Source: Monocercomonoides exilis (Eukaryota > Preaxostyla > Oxymonadida > Polymastigidae). Taken from it: a DNA stretch of 64,000 nucleotides. The stretch covers positions 988,501 through 1,052,500 of the forward strand of contig LSRY02000037.1 in assembly GCA_001643675.2 (NCBI GenBank), in the 5' to 3' direction. This document shows positions 11,086-23,685 of this stretch, piece after piece (position 1 is the stretch's first letter; each line of letters opens with the position of its first letter). The notes under the pieces were generated by a model. The model ran no database searches, had not been told where the DNA came from, and saw only the letters and a program-made list of their open reading frames with translations. The position numbers and the translations under genes were made by a program.

Positions 11086-13880
11086 AGAAGAAGGTAAATG
11101 AAGATGAGAAGGAGTTGTTTGATAAGTACAATACGATTTTAATAATGAAAGAGAAGGCGAAGAAGATATGTACTGAAAAGAAGTTGAGAGAGGAAGAAGA
11201 GGCTGAAGATGAAAAAGTTGAAATCAAAGAAATCGGTGAATTTGAAGAAAACAAATGAAGCTCTGCAATAAAAGTGATGTGCGTTGCATTTGAACGCATG
11301 ACAGAAGCTTTTTCTTACTCTGCATCGGAAGAAGAAGAAGCCACAAAAGATCTTGATGTTTTGATACAACAACATTCAGCTGACTCACAATCAATTGAAT
11401 GTAATGGCAATCAGAAGGAAGATGATATTAAAAGGACACAAATTCTCGCTGTTTCGTTCTTTCAGCAGCTGCTCCTTCAAATAGCTCAAATTTAAATGAA
11501 TAATGCTTCATCTTCAATGCTCATTCTGATAATTCTGAGGCTTTTATGTTTGCAGAATCCTTCTTAACTACTTCTTCCTTCTCTTTCACTTTCTCCTCAT
11601 CTTTTTCTTCATCCATTTTGTGTTATTTCCAAAGTCTTCATCGTCACTTGTATGATCATCATTTCTGGATGTAGTCGATTGTGCGGCGAAAGCTAAGAAT
11701 TGAACGAAAAGAGACATATAGCTTCGAATTCTGTCCAAAATATTTGTCCAAATAGAATGAAACATCAGAAATGATGATGAAATTGCTGGAAATGTGGTAG
11801 AAAACCGGGAAAAGAAGAAAAAGAAGATGATGATGATGAGGTATTACTTGTTGTTAACTGTAAGAGAGAATAAAGTTGAAGATGGAAATTATTATTTATT
11901 GTAGAAGGAAAAGGAGAAGGAGAAGGAAAAGGAGAAGGAGAAGGAGAAGGAGAAGGAGAAGGAGAAGGAGAAGGAGAAAAGAAGTTCATTTGAAGATGAA
12001 TTTGAGTTTGAAACTGAGGCAAAGTCCAAGTCAATATACAATTTCTGATAATGAAAACATTTAAACAAATGTTTTAGGAAGAAGTGGAATTTTTTGGAAA
12101 AGGATATATGAACAACAATGACGATAAAAACTTTTGCAAAGAATCAAAGAACAATCTTTAAAGGAAGTTAAGAAAGATGAAGAAAACGTATCATTGTCCC
12201 GTGAATGATTTTTCAAAAGAAGAGGAAGAAAAAAATAGAATAAGGAGAAGAGGACGAAAAGCGAAGATAACGAACGGAAGAAGATGAGTAGGGAAATGAT
12301 ATTGATGCTGATCGATCTGAATTCAACTCAAAAATTGCTTTCACAAAACATAATCACTTTATTGATTGTATTTCCTCTTCTTTCTTTTCTTCAAAAACTC
12401 CATCTCTTCCCTCATTTGCTTTTCTTTTCATCACTGATTACCCCTGGTCCTCTCTCTTCGTGTAATCTCAAATATCTCTTCAATCCATACGATATTCTTC
12501 TGCTTTCTTTATCAACTGCAACGCATTCCCATTTTTTCATCAAATTTGTTTTGCTTATTCATAAAGAGCAATTGCCAATAACGCATGCAACAACACATCC
12601 ATTTTATTGTTTCTTTTGAAATGAAAAGTCTTTTCATAGAATTCTGCTGCGTTCTATTTGCAATGCATTCATTGTTCGTTGACAGGCAAAAATTCATCCA
12701 AGGTTCGGCTCAGTCGATTTTGTATCTGAAATAGTAGCAGATATTCGGATGAAATGAATAAAGTTGTTTCTCCGAAGAAATTGTAATATAATGGAAAAGG
12801 CTGATGTGTTGTTTGATCATGTGCAAACTGTTTTGTTTGATGAAGTGCTTCAATCACACAAGTTTAAAGAAATATTGAAGAAAAAGATGTTTGTCGCAAA
12901 TGAAATGAAATGAGCCAGATGAACTCTTCAGAGGAAGATGAATGGCAAAGGCGAAGATAAAAACTCATCTGAAGAAAATTCAATTGCATGTGTTTGCTTT
13001 GAAAGTTGAAATGAACGCAAAGGAATGAAATGAAGGTGTGAAAGTTGGATTTCTTTCCAAAAGAAGAGCCAAAAGTGGAAAAGTTGGATTTCTATGAGAC
13101 CACAAATAAGAAGCATTTCTCTCTGATTGAATAAAAAAATGATTAATCTACTCAGATTAAAAAGGGCAAAATTGAATTTGCATAAACATCGAAATTGCTG
13201 TTTTGACGGCAAGCTTATTTCACTCTGAAACATGAGAATTTTTTGTATATATATATTCCTTCCTTTTTGTTCAACAATTCTCAAAGACAAAGAATGTCTT
13301 CTCTTCATCAGCCAAATCAAACAATATTTGCATCTTTAAACGAAAAGACACCAAAGATCAGAAATCTGACCCATGGATGTTAATTATCAAATACTACGTT
13401 TCCATTATTTTTAAAATGAAGTATATTCTGCTTTCACTGTGATGTTTGTCGATTCATAACAATTTTTTTCTTTCGAGAAATAATAATTTGGATCAAAAAA
13501 TTATATATCAAATTTCTTGATCAAAATAATAATTTCAGTTTTTGAATATGAAAAGGGTTTATTTGCTTGGACTATTTTGTAATTGTTGATTCATGAAATA
13601 CACAAGGTATGCTTCAATTCTTTTTCATTTAAAATTTGAGATTCGTTGATAAATCAATATTTTATTTGAATTGAATTTTTTATTGTGCAGAATGTGCCTA
13701 TATTTTTAATTTGTTCAAAGATTACTCCCATAAGTTTGATTGAGATGAAAACACGAAAATCAAACGGTTTACAACTGTCTTTTAAAGAATGCAAAATTTA
13801 TAGAATAATTTATAAAAAGTTATTCAAATTTTTTGAGCTTGTTAAGTTTGCTGCAGATTTCAGAGCACCGTTTGTTTAGG
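11086..13880. other. Loop of the inverted repeat, left part; no gene recognised
   Basis: AT-rich DNA with purine-rich stretches and a (GGAGAA)n tract at about 11907-11980. Open frames such as 12928-13320 on the minus strand show no recognisable domain and low-complexity composition. I see no supported gene until the beta-helix fragment near 13.88 kb. Confidence 0.45.
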
Positions 13881-13882
13881 AG

Positions 13883-14851
13883 CTGACAATGTGGGGATGT
13901 TCAACAGATTCATTTGTGGGGGAAGAGGATCTTCTGATGAGAGTAATGAGATACCAGAGCGAGACGATATTTGTGTCATCAGCTGCAGAGAATCATAGAG
14001 ACAGTAAGCAATGTGGAGAGTTCAACATGCCTTGTGAGTCTTTGAGTGAATGAGTTCAGCACATTATTCCATCATCTTATTCTCAGCTGCTGATCTCAGA
14101 GGAAACAATCATCAATGGGGAATGCGAAGCAAAGGATATGATCATCCGCTCATTGCAATCTCCATCTGCTGCTTTGGTGCATCTGAACTCAACAGTTACA
14201 GGTGATTCTGGAAATCTAATCACAACCTCAGAGAAAGTTCGGATTGAGAGTGTGAAATTCAACATTGGTCAGTTATTTTCATATTCAGGCAATTCAATTA
14301 TTCACGAAGCAAATGGCCAGCTTTCTCTTTCATTTGTTGATTTTTCTTCTGTTGACCAATCAGAAAACATCGAATCTGTGGTTCTGAATTCAACATTGTT
14401 AAACATCGAAAATGGAATTCTTCATGTTGATAACTGCTCGATTTCAATGCTTTCATTCCAGAAGCCTTCATTTCTGTTAAATAGAGATGAGATAAATATT
14501 ACAAATATGAAATTTGAACAGATTGAATCAACAACAGATGTATTTGAGATTGGACAATGTGGGAGTGTTGTATTTAATGGAATATCTTCAGATGGAGTGA
14601 AATTATCTCAAGGTTGCGTCATTGTGATAAACGATTTGTCATCAGGAACAGTTCCTATTGGAATCTCCTCATTCAACAACTGTTCGAGGAATTCAAAAGG
14701 AGCCTCTTTTCTTTTTGTTTCTTCCACTCTTTTTCCTTCACCTTCGCATTCTTCAACTTCTTCAACTTCATCAACTTCTTCAGCTACTTCAGCTTCTTCA
14801 GCTTCAACAAATTCTACAACTTCTTCTTTTCGAGCGTTTTTACAGAAATGA
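13883..14851 (+). pseudogene. POMP-like beta-helix surface protein fragment
   Basis: The frame reads ETIFVSSAAENHRDSKQCGE, then a Cys-containing SLSE segment interrupted by a TGA, and continues open for 237 codons from 14138. The opening matches the 'IFVSS...C....PC.SL' start seen in POMP-like repeat proteins. The body is a run of short beta strands with Asn, Ser and Thr (for example VLNSTLLNIENGILHVDNCS). It ends in a Ser/Thr microsatellite-derived tail at 14740-14840, just before a polypurine tract, so the 3' end appears lost. It was probably a cell-surface protein; as it stands it is a truncated fragment with a premature stop. Confidence 0.6.
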
Positions 14852-14936
14852 AAAAGAAGATGAATGGATGTTGCATTTTCAATGTTAATTTTATTATCAT
14901 TATTTTCAAAATAATTTTTGAAAGATAATGAATACA

Positions 14937-15135
14937 ACAAGAAAAAAGAGGAAGAAGAAGAGGAAGAGGAAGAAGAAGGAGGAGGAGAAGGAGGAGGAGA
15001 AGAAGAAGAAGAGGAGGAGGAGGAGGAAGAGGAAGAGGAAGAGGAAGAGGAAGAGGAAGAGGAAGAGGAAGAGGAAGAGGAGGAAGAGGATGATGAAGAA
15101 GAAGAAGAAAAAGAAAAAGAAAAAGAAAAAGAAGA
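14937..15135 (+). repeat. 200-bp polypurine tract
   Basis: An almost uninterrupted GAA/GAG/GGA run, with only one or two pyrimidines near 15090. It is a homopurine-homopyrimidine tract, not a credible Glu-rich protein. Confidence 0.9.
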
Positions 15136-15139
15136 AGAG

Positions 15140-16690
15140 TGCGAGGCATCGCCTTCTTCGTCCTCCCTCTTCCAGGCCATTTCTACGTGAAACTGCACCA
15201 CATTCTGCCCGTCTCCCTGCAGCAGCCCAAAGCCGATTGCCCGTCTCACCTCGTTCGCTCTGCAGCTGCCTCCACGAGCTGCACCAGCATCATCACTATC
15301 CGGAACAGCACCCACTGCCATCTGCACAACATCAAAACTTCGATTCAGCCCTACCACCGCTTTCACCACCGAAAGCACCTGCACCCTAACATCCAGCGCT
15401 GGCTAACCGTCTTCACAACTGAGCTGCTATGTGACAGGAAAAGAGGAGATCTGCAGTTGGCAGCATCGCACACATCTGGATGCATCAGGCACAGTGTAAA
15501 GAAATCGTTGGTCTGGAACACCTCCAGCACCGATGCAAACGATGGCAGAAAGCACCTCGATGGATGGGATGCATCTCAGAAGAATTGTTGCGACATCGCC
15601 TGTAGCGTCTGTAGATAGCACACATTCACACAGAGAAAAGAGACTCCAGCTCTGAATTTGTGAAGCACCTGACATCGAAGACGAAGAAGTGGATGGATCT
15701 CCACTGTATATCGCGTCAGACTACGCCTTCATCTTCTTTTCTTTACGCTTCGCTGCCTCCGCCCGGTCGTAGTTCAGCAGAAACACCTGAAACATTGACG
15801 CGTCTGCCACTCCCATTTTTGACAGTATCTTCTCAACCTCCACCAAAAAACATCTTGATCTTCTTCTCCGCTGCCCTTTCAAGCACGATGCTGAAGAACA
15901 AGAAGAACGACAGCTTGCCTTCATTGAACTCCATTATCAGAAATTTCCCAAACAGCCACATTAATGCAAAATACCACTTGAATTGCTTCTCCCTCTTAAA
16001 TTCCCTCCTACCCTCCTCTTCTTTCTATTCTCAATCACATTCTTGTACAGCGCCTTCTGCTCGCATTTCGTCTGCAAGTGCACTTTCAACAGCGCAATCA
16101 GCATCTTCGTTTTCGTTTTCCATCTTCTTCATCTTCTTCAGCATAGTTGCGTCTGCTCTTCCACCACCACACTAAATGCCTTACCACTTCTATTTGTCGC
16201 AACGCCTTTCTTCTCCAATCTCTTGCTGATCTCGGATCTCGTTCCCTCGCTTCCACCACCTCCTCAACCACAGCTGTTTGTTTAACTTGCAACATTTATC
16301 GCGCTCCTCACTTTCACAACAACAACCTTCCAAGAGGAGTACATCTCAAGCATCACATTGCTACCACCACAATACTCGCTGTAAACTTCTCCTTGTGCTT
16401 TTCACACATCCCCAACGACAGAATTAAGGAAGCCAAAGATGGAACTATCCCATAACAAACAGAGAAACCAAAGAAGAAGATGTGGCAATTGTAACCTCCA
16501 ATCAGCCAGTTTCCACTTGACATCCACTCTAACTGCTCCTCCTTGCTGAGTCCAGCACTTCTTCTCCTTCATCTCCTTCGCCTGCTTCATCTCCTTCATC
16601 TTTGCGTTGCGCTTCTCGCTCAGCTCCAGAATCTTCCTCTGATTCACCCGTATGATCTTGTCCTTCAACTGCTGCTTCTCTGACAACTCG
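15140..16690 (-). pseudogene. Broken minus-strand gene of unknown family
   Basis: Read on the minus strand, a coiled-coil start (16402-16686, containing SEKQQLKDKIIRVNQRKILE) is followed by frame changes. A long frame then runs from about 15924 to 15140 with only three in-frame TAG codons (near 15721, 15427 and 15403). The middle has a hydrophobic stretch in an alternative frame (WYFALMWLFGKFLIM, about 15950) and FQVFLLNYDRAEAAKRKEKK (about 15750). The pattern is a gene broken by several frameshifts and stops. No function can be assigned. Confidence 0.4.
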
Positions 16691-16759
16691 CTTGTCTGCT
16701 TCTCTTTCTTTTCTCTTTCACTTCTTCATTTCTTTCTTCATTTCTTTCTTCTTCTTCTT

Positions 16760-19297
16760 CTCATTCATCTCTCACTTCTTCCTCTTCTTCTTCATTTCCA
16801 TAAACATCATATCACACTGCTTTGTCATCATCATCGGTCATTTCATTTGATTGGATTCCTTTCGTTTTTGCATTTGCGTAAGGGATTATTCCAGAAAGAA
16901 AAAAGAAAAGCATTTATGAAGAAATTGAAATTGTTAAAAAATGATAAGAAGATTGAAAAGCCAATGAAGAGAATGAAGAGAAAGAGAAAGAAGAACTTGT
17001 TTTGACAGAATAAGATGAATGGAAATCGGAAATGAAAAAATAATTGAAGAGATTTAAAAAAAAATAAAAAAGAAGTTGAATGGAAAGGGGGAGAAGTTGG
17101 AACAGAAGACGATAACGGACCAGAACAGAAAGCGACAACGAAGCAAGAAGAATTCGTTGGATTTCTGAGCCATTCTTGCTTTTGTTTTTCTTTTTTTCAA
17201 GTATCTTGGAGAGCAGCAACGAGGAGCTGGGAAGGGTGTTGAGAAGCTACGCAGTGGAGAGCATATTCACAGTTGAGGTGCCATGTGGAGGTTTCAGGTG
17301 GCATGAAGCCTCCTCCTTTGATCAAGGCGATGCTGAGTGCACAGGCGTGGGAGCAGATGATGCTGCTGCGGGCAGAAGGGCAATTTGGGCTGGAAAGGCT
17401 GCTGTTGCGTGAGGCAGCATCGGTCGAAGCTCACACCACCTGACGCTGCAGAGCTGGTCGAGAAAAATGGCAGTGAAAATAAGGCGCATCATGCCAAAGG
17501 GTCTTTCTGACCGACTTGACTCAAAGTGTGAAGAAGGAAAATTTTCATTTGAAACAACTGCGAGATCTGTGGCGATGAGACGTTCAATGGAGCTGTCGGA
17601 GCTGTCGGAGCTATCATCGAGCAAGAACACGGCTGGTGCTTCATTGATGGCGAAGAGGTTGATGCTGGAGAGAAAGACGAAGGAAGCCCTGGGAGCACGA
17701 ATGGTGCGCTGGGAGGTGTGCAGAGTTCCCCTTCGAGAACAAATAGCGTGGAGTTGAGGTGGACATACTTATTGGAGGGGGTTAACAGTTAGGAGGATGA
17801 TCCAATGAAGAATCTGCGTTAATGGTTGAAGACGGAAGAGCGGATGGATGCAAAAGAGGAACAGAAGGAGAGGCACCTTTTATGTGGATGAAGCTCTGAG
17901 AAGCTCAAATAAAACGGAATGGCAGTGGTGAAGAAAAACGGTGCAAGGCTTGTCGAGACAGGCATGTCTCTGATGTCTGCAAGGGATGTCGAGGCGTCGA
18001 AGAATGATGTGACGCATATCCTGAGGATATAAGGAATGGAGTGGCTGATGCAAAGGCACAACTGGAAAGCGCATGAGCCCGTGGCATGATCGACAAATAG
18101 ATGAGGGAAGCGGAAGAAGGTTGTGAAGAGGTGGAGACCGGAATCGACTTTGAGGCTTGGGCAGGAATGGGAGAAAAAGGAGCAACCGATTGAGGAGTTT
18201 GTGGAAAAAGAGGGCTGGACGAAGTCGAGGGAATAGAGGGACTTGTCGATTTGGGTTGAGATGCTGGAGCACAGGAGAAAGACGTCCATGTGCACAAAAG
18301 GAGTTATTCAAGGCGAAGCGGAGGTTGAGGATGGGGATGGGGATGGGGGGTGGCAGGGGCGTTCGCGGGGCGGGTGCAGAAGATGAGCGGGCAGTTGCCC
18401 CTGCTGGCTGTGCGAGAGCAGATGCACGAGGTGAGGATCCATGCTGAAACATCCAGCGATGTTTTCCAGTTAAGGAGAAGTTCAGTTGCTGCCTCGCTCC
18501 TGGTCGATCATTCAACATCGTGACCACTTTCCGCAATCACCAAGCAACCATCTCGTTGCTCGTTGCTCGTTGCTGGTTGCTTGTGCGCTCAATGTTGGTG
18601 TTATAGGCAGAGGCTCATACGAACACAGTTCTTGCATCAGGATCAGATGGCCACTGGGGCAGTGGCAGCGAGCAAAGAGGACGAGAACGAGGTGAATGGG
18701 AGCGCAGCAGAAGTGGATGCAGCGGCGATCTGCAGAAATGAGCAAGACAAGGGCAAAGAAGCGATGGGGAAGTGTTTGAGAGACATAATACCTTTTGTTG
18801 CGTTAACCATCGCAAATGCGAGGGGTTCTTGGGGAGTCAGCATGGAAAAGGAGTAGCCAAACATGCGGAAAGGAACGGAAAGAGAGGATATCTGGAAAAG
18901 CATGGCTGACGAGGAAGGAAAGATGGATAGAGGGTGAGGAAGATGAGGAAGATGAGGAAGATGAGGAAGATGAGGAAGATATAATGCGGGTGGTTGTGTG
19001 GTGGAAGTGATTCAAGTCAAAAGAATTCCTGTCTTCATGAATAATTTTCTGTGATATTTTCTTTTTTGTTTTTTCAACAATTCTGATCAATGAATTCAAA
19101 TGACTAATTTGAAGAATTGTTTTTTTTTTTTCTCAAACAAATATTTACAGCAAACAGTTATTTATCTGATAAATGTCTTGTGTTTCGATCATCTTTCCCA
19201 ATGTTTATTGTCGCAAATTGAAAGTTTTCTTCAAATGTTTTCAGAGCTTTGTAACAATTTTTTAAAAAAATATATTTTTTCTTATTTATCAAATATT
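16760..19297 (-). repeat. Right arm of 10.7 kb inverted repeat
   Basis: Inverted, nearly identical copy of 8547-11085. The inner ends diverge after a shared GAAGAAGAAG-rich stretch at about 16760 and 11090, leaving a loop of about 5.7 kb. Confidence 0.9.
17176..18856 (+). pseudogene. Decayed GC-rich gene region (right arm copy)
   Basis: Counterpart of 8990-10671. Open pieces include 17176-17412 (SSNEELGRVLRSYAVES), 17467-17757 (96 codons) and 18563-18856 (97 codons). Between them, stops of all three types interrupt charged sequence such as NGMAVVKKNGARLVETGMSL (near 17920). Stop frequency in the middle part is close to that expected for such purine-rich DNA, so only part may be true former coding sequence. 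Family not recognised. Confidence 0.35.
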
Positions 19298-19498
19298 TGT
19301 ATTTGAAATAAATAAATTATATTATGGAAATTATTGAGATCATGCGGAATTAACAATGGAATTCATGTTTTGTTCTGTTTATTGAAGCTTTGATTATTTT
19401 TTGGATGAGATTTTTTTCCTTTTTCAAATTTTGTAATAAAAGCAATTCGAAACAATTTTTCATCAATCAATCAATGATGATAATAATAATTATTTAAT

Positions 19499-19540
19499 GG
19501 TGTGTGCATAAACCCGCACATTTGCACAAACCCGCACAAT
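19499..19540 (+). repeat. Left TIR of pogo-like element 1
   Basis: Two tandem motif copies, GCATAAACCCGCACA and GCACAAACCCGCACA, are present. The same pair appears inverted at the right end. Such duplicated motifs are plausible transposase binding sites. Confidence 0.8.
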
Positions 19541-19727
19541 TCTGTTCATAAAAAAGAAAAGTCACATTAGAATTGACTTCACATGTCAAATTCAAAAAAT
19601 TATCTAAAATTGATTGAATATAATATTTTTTCAATATTTATCGATTCTGTTATGGTTGTTTTTCCCATATCTTTATATAGTATCTTCAAAAATATCGTTT
19701 TCAACACTCAATTATCAATTTTCTTAT

Positions 19728-22290
19728 ATGGATGAAATGAAAAAAGAAAAGATAATCATTAACAAATCTCAACGCAATAGTTATTATTGTCAACAAAGAG
19801 CTATAAGGATGAGATTAAAAGGAGAATTAGCTGGAATAAATGGAAGGCCAAGATACTTATCTACAGAAGAAGAAGAAAGATTGGAAGAAATTTTGCTTAA
19901 TTGGGATGATTCTGTGACTCAGCCAACAATTAAAGACATTCCGAAACTGGTTTGTTATGGATTTTTTATTTTTTCCGTTAATCAACTTTTTTCAGGCAAG
20001 GAGTATCAGAATACAAAGGTCAGAAAAGTCTGCAATATACATTGAAATGCCAAGCATGAGATGGGTGTATGGTTTTCTTTCCAGACATAAACAATTGAAA
20101 ACCATTCATCCCATTCGACTCGATCATGCTCGTCTTAGAGCTTCTTTAAAAAGCAATATTTTTTCATTTTTGATTCAACTACGTTCAATGATGCAAAGAA
20201 AAAAATACCATCCTTCATTAATTTTTCAGTTGGATGAAACCAGCTGTCAATCTTCAGATAAAAGAGAAAACTTAAGAGTTGTATCGAATAAATGCTCATT
20301 CATTCCTTCTTTAAGAATACCTCCTCTTCATCACCTCACACTTCTTTTTATTGTCAAGGCTGATGGATGTCATCTTCCGACGCATCTTCTTTTACCTTTT
20401 AAATATGAAAAAGAAATAAAGGAACAATGGAGTGATGAAAGTTTTATTTTGCACTCATCAAAAAAAGGTTGGATGACAAAGGAGTTATTTGAAGAAATAA
20501 TGTTGACAAATGTATTACCACATATTCAAAAGCAACGCAAAAATGTGATTAAAATGAATCGATATCTTCAAGAAAAGCAAGAACAAATAACTGGAAAAAG
20601 AAAAACTAACAAAGAACAAGAATTTGAACAGTCAAGGAAAACATTTATCAATGAAAGAATACAAAAGGAATTAACTTCAATTACAAAAGCGGAAAAATTT
20701 TCGGAACAATATCCATCACTGACTCAAGAATCACAACAAATTTCTTCGCGAAATGAAAAAAACTTAAAGGATGATGAATCATTTTCGGATTCCAATTTCA
20801 CTGAAACGCACAAAATGTCAAGTGGCCAAGCTTATGATGGCGTTTCAACTCCGAAGTCTGAAGACCAGAAATCAACAATTACTTCAATTTCAACTCAATG
20901 CGAATCAATTGAACATCAATTATAGAATTTGGACGTTTCATCTCAGCATTCTCAACACACTTTGCCTTCAAATGATAAACAAATTAATACAGATGGAACA
21001 ACAAATGATTTATGCGAAGATTTTGTTTCTTCATTTCCAGAAGACAAGTTGAGTTCTTTTAGTATCTTGTTGAATGATGATAAATGCGAAGAATGTAATT
21101 GGTGGCTATATACTGAATCCCAGATACATGAATCAATCTATGAAGAATCTTGTTCGTCAGAGAAAAATGACTTCAAGTTGAAAGAAGAATCTAACGAAGT
21201 TCCACCAGCACTCATAATACTAGATGGTCATTCATCAAGGCAGAATTTAAAACTGTGGCAACAATTTGCTTCAGAAAATGTTGATGTAATTGTGATTCCT
21301 GCCCACATATCTCACATTTTACAACCGCTTGATCTTGGACCAAACGCTATCCTTAAACACCATCTCAAAAAAGTCAGAAATGAGCCATCAATCAAGAGAA
21401 TGAAAAAAGAATTCTTACCTTTTGTTCGAGCCATAACAGATTGCGCTTATTATGCTCTTGCTCCAAAGACAATAAGAAACGGGTTTTTTGAGGCTGGAAT
21501 AACATCATTTTCGATCAAACATGTTCTCGATAAAACTCTTGATTCTTTACCACCTGAAGTGAAGCCTTCAAAAAGGACGAAACGCTGGTCGATTTCGGGC
21601 AAATGCATCACAACAAAGGAGTTTCTGAATGAATGGGAGTTCCATGAAAAAGAAAAGGAATCAAAAACGTTTGATAAAGAATTACAACAGCAAACAAACA
21701 GCGAAGACAAAGTGGGAAGCGATAAGCGTTCAGATTGTGAAAAGAGTGAGTATCTTTCAAATAAAGAAACTTCTGAAAATACATGTTTCGAAAAATGCAA
21801 TTCACAAACTCAAACAAAAATAATCAATGATGCACACTCTAAGGAAGATGAAACAGAGCCAACAGATTCTCAAGAAGGGGAGGACAATGTGTTGGATGTG
21901 CCCTTGTTACGACGTTCAAAAAACAAAAGAGTCCATTCCTTTAATCATTCGTCAAGTTGCTCTGATGAAAGCCTATCCGAATGGAATAGTTCTGAAACGT
22001 CCTCATTTTCCAGTCACGATTCTTTTGAACCAACTTCAAAAAAATCAAAATCAAATATCAGAAAAACGAAAATGAAAAAAAAGAGATATCGTGATGAAAG
22101 CGAGAAAGATTATGATAAGTTAGATAATGAAGAAGAAATAAGCGAAACGATCAGACAAACAATGGACAGAGGTGCCAAACCAAAATTGTACTCGACACGA
22201 TCAATCAAAACAATGACGAATAAATATTCTGACCAGTACGTTGTATTTGCTGACTCTGACGATGAAGAAGTTGAAAAAGAAATCAAATGA
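19728..22290 (+). CDS. Pogo-like DDE transposase 1 with core insertion and in-frame TAG
   Basis: Cut-and-paste transposase of the pogo/Tc1 type (DDE_1 superfamily). The start is the ATG at 19728. A 46-bp phase-0 intron (19950-19995, GTTTGT...TTTTTTCAG) joins KDIPKL to ARSIRIQ. An N-terminal DNA-binding part precedes the catalytic motifs: FQLDETS (D at 20233), IILDGHSS (D at 21223) and HISHILQPLD (D at 21331), giving DD35D. The first two Asp are about 330 residues apart, against about 115 in the two neighbouring transposases. The excess is a hydrophilic Ser/Glu/Lys-rich insertion (about 20530-21190). An in-frame TAG at 20923 lies inside that insertion, while the frame is open on both sides. 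A charged C-terminal tail follows and the gene ends in TGA. It is either freshly inactivated or read through. Confidence 0.85.
19950..19995 (+). other. 46-bp spliceosomal intron in transposase 1
   Basis: Starts GTTTGT and ends TTTTTTCAG. Removal keeps the frame (phase 0) and joins the N-terminal part to the RHKQLKTIHPIRLDHAR region. A matching 46-bp intron exists in transposase 2. Confidence 0.75.
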
Positions 22291-23640
22291 AAAAAACGAA
22301 AGAATTATTAATTAACGTTAAAAAAAAGAATATCAATTCAGTTTTTTTTCACACATGAATTCTTCACATTTCCATTTTTTTGAAAAATAATTACTTCAGA
22401 AAAATAGAAAATAACTTGACGTTATTAAAAAATATTACAAGAACAATAAAAAATCATTTCAAAGAATAGTCAAAATAATATAGAAGTATTTCACAAACTT
22501 TTAAACATGCACTCAAACAGTCAACTGTCAAACGATACAATTTTTTGTTTGCGGATTGATAGTCTAAAAAGAAATAATAAAAGGACTATATTGAACATGA
22601 CAAGTTGGAAAAATGAATGAGCGCTTTTGTTTCAAAAAATTTGAATATCAAAAATAATATCAGACCTTCGATTCAATATGCAACCTATATGTTTTCGGTT
22701 TTTGTTTTTTGTTTTTATGAATCCGAATTTCCATATAAGAAAGAGCATTCACTTTCTGTTTTTGAATGATTTTCCTTTTTTGTTCAAACAATACGTCATA
22801 ATTGATTGAATTTTCTCTTCGGTGGATCGAGAATATATTTCTATGATTTCTTGCGGGACACGAGAGCTAATAAAGAATAAATGAACAGATTATTCAATAA
22901 AAAATTGATAAAATAATGCATAAATAAACAAACGTTTCTTTTTGATTATATTAATTACACAAATTGTGGAATAATTGTTTTTATAATTAAGATTAATTGT
23001 GAAAAGCAATATTAATTCATATTTAAATAAAGGCTTTAAATAATCAAACTCTCGAAATTAATATTTATTTAATGGGACAAAAACCATTATCCGCTCTGAA
23101 ACTTATCAAGAAAATGAAAACTGTTTGTTCTTTGTAATTTGATGTTATTCAAATTGAAACATATATTTTTTGAATCACTGTCATAGTTATTTATTCAAGC
23201 ATGTTTCAATTTTTCAATTCATTGTTTATCTTTTTTGATATAATTGTTTTTCAGTTTTTTGGAAATAAACTTTTTATTCAAGTGTTCAGATGTGTAACTT
23301 TTGAATAAAAATAATTAAATTAACATTTTCTGAGTTCTAATATTCCTATTTGCAGATTCTCAAATTTTTTTGCATTTTCACAAACAATTTATCATTTCAT
23401 ATGTTTTTTCGAATTGAATAATAAAATGTAAGACTGTGATAAACAAAATTTTGATTTTTGCAGGTTAAATTTCGATAATGAAAGAAAAACAAAAATTGAA
23501 TGAAAACTTATTTCAAAAAACAAAAGATGATCATTTTTGAACAGTTAATTTTTTTAATGCTTTTGTTCTTTTCAAGAAATGAATCAACAACCAAATCAGA
23601 TGCAATTTCGTAATAAGATATTCTCAAACTTTCATTTAAA
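22291..23640. other. Non-coding 3' part of pogo-like element 1
   Basis: AT-rich DNA between the transposase stop and the right TIR. I see no gene. Confidence 0.6.
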
Positions 23641-23646
23641 CCCGAG

Positions 23647-23685
23647 TGTGCGGGTTTATGCAATTGTGCGGGTTTTGCACATCAC
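23647..23685 (-). repeat. Right TIR of pogo-like element 1
   Basis: TGTGCGGGTTTATGCA and TTGTGCGGGTTTTGCACA are the inverted counterparts of the left TIR motifs. Confidence 0.8.

Noticed and set aside
14918-15190. Glu-rich, Arg-rich or Ser-rich proteins across the polypurine tracts (also 35301-35549)
   Set aside because: All frames of a GAA/GAG repeat are open on both strands; this is a composition artefact.
8547-19297. Polinton/Maverick or viral element suggested by long inverted repeats
   Set aside because: No polymerase B, integrase, ATPase, protease or capsid-like frame in the loop, and no 6-bp target duplication.
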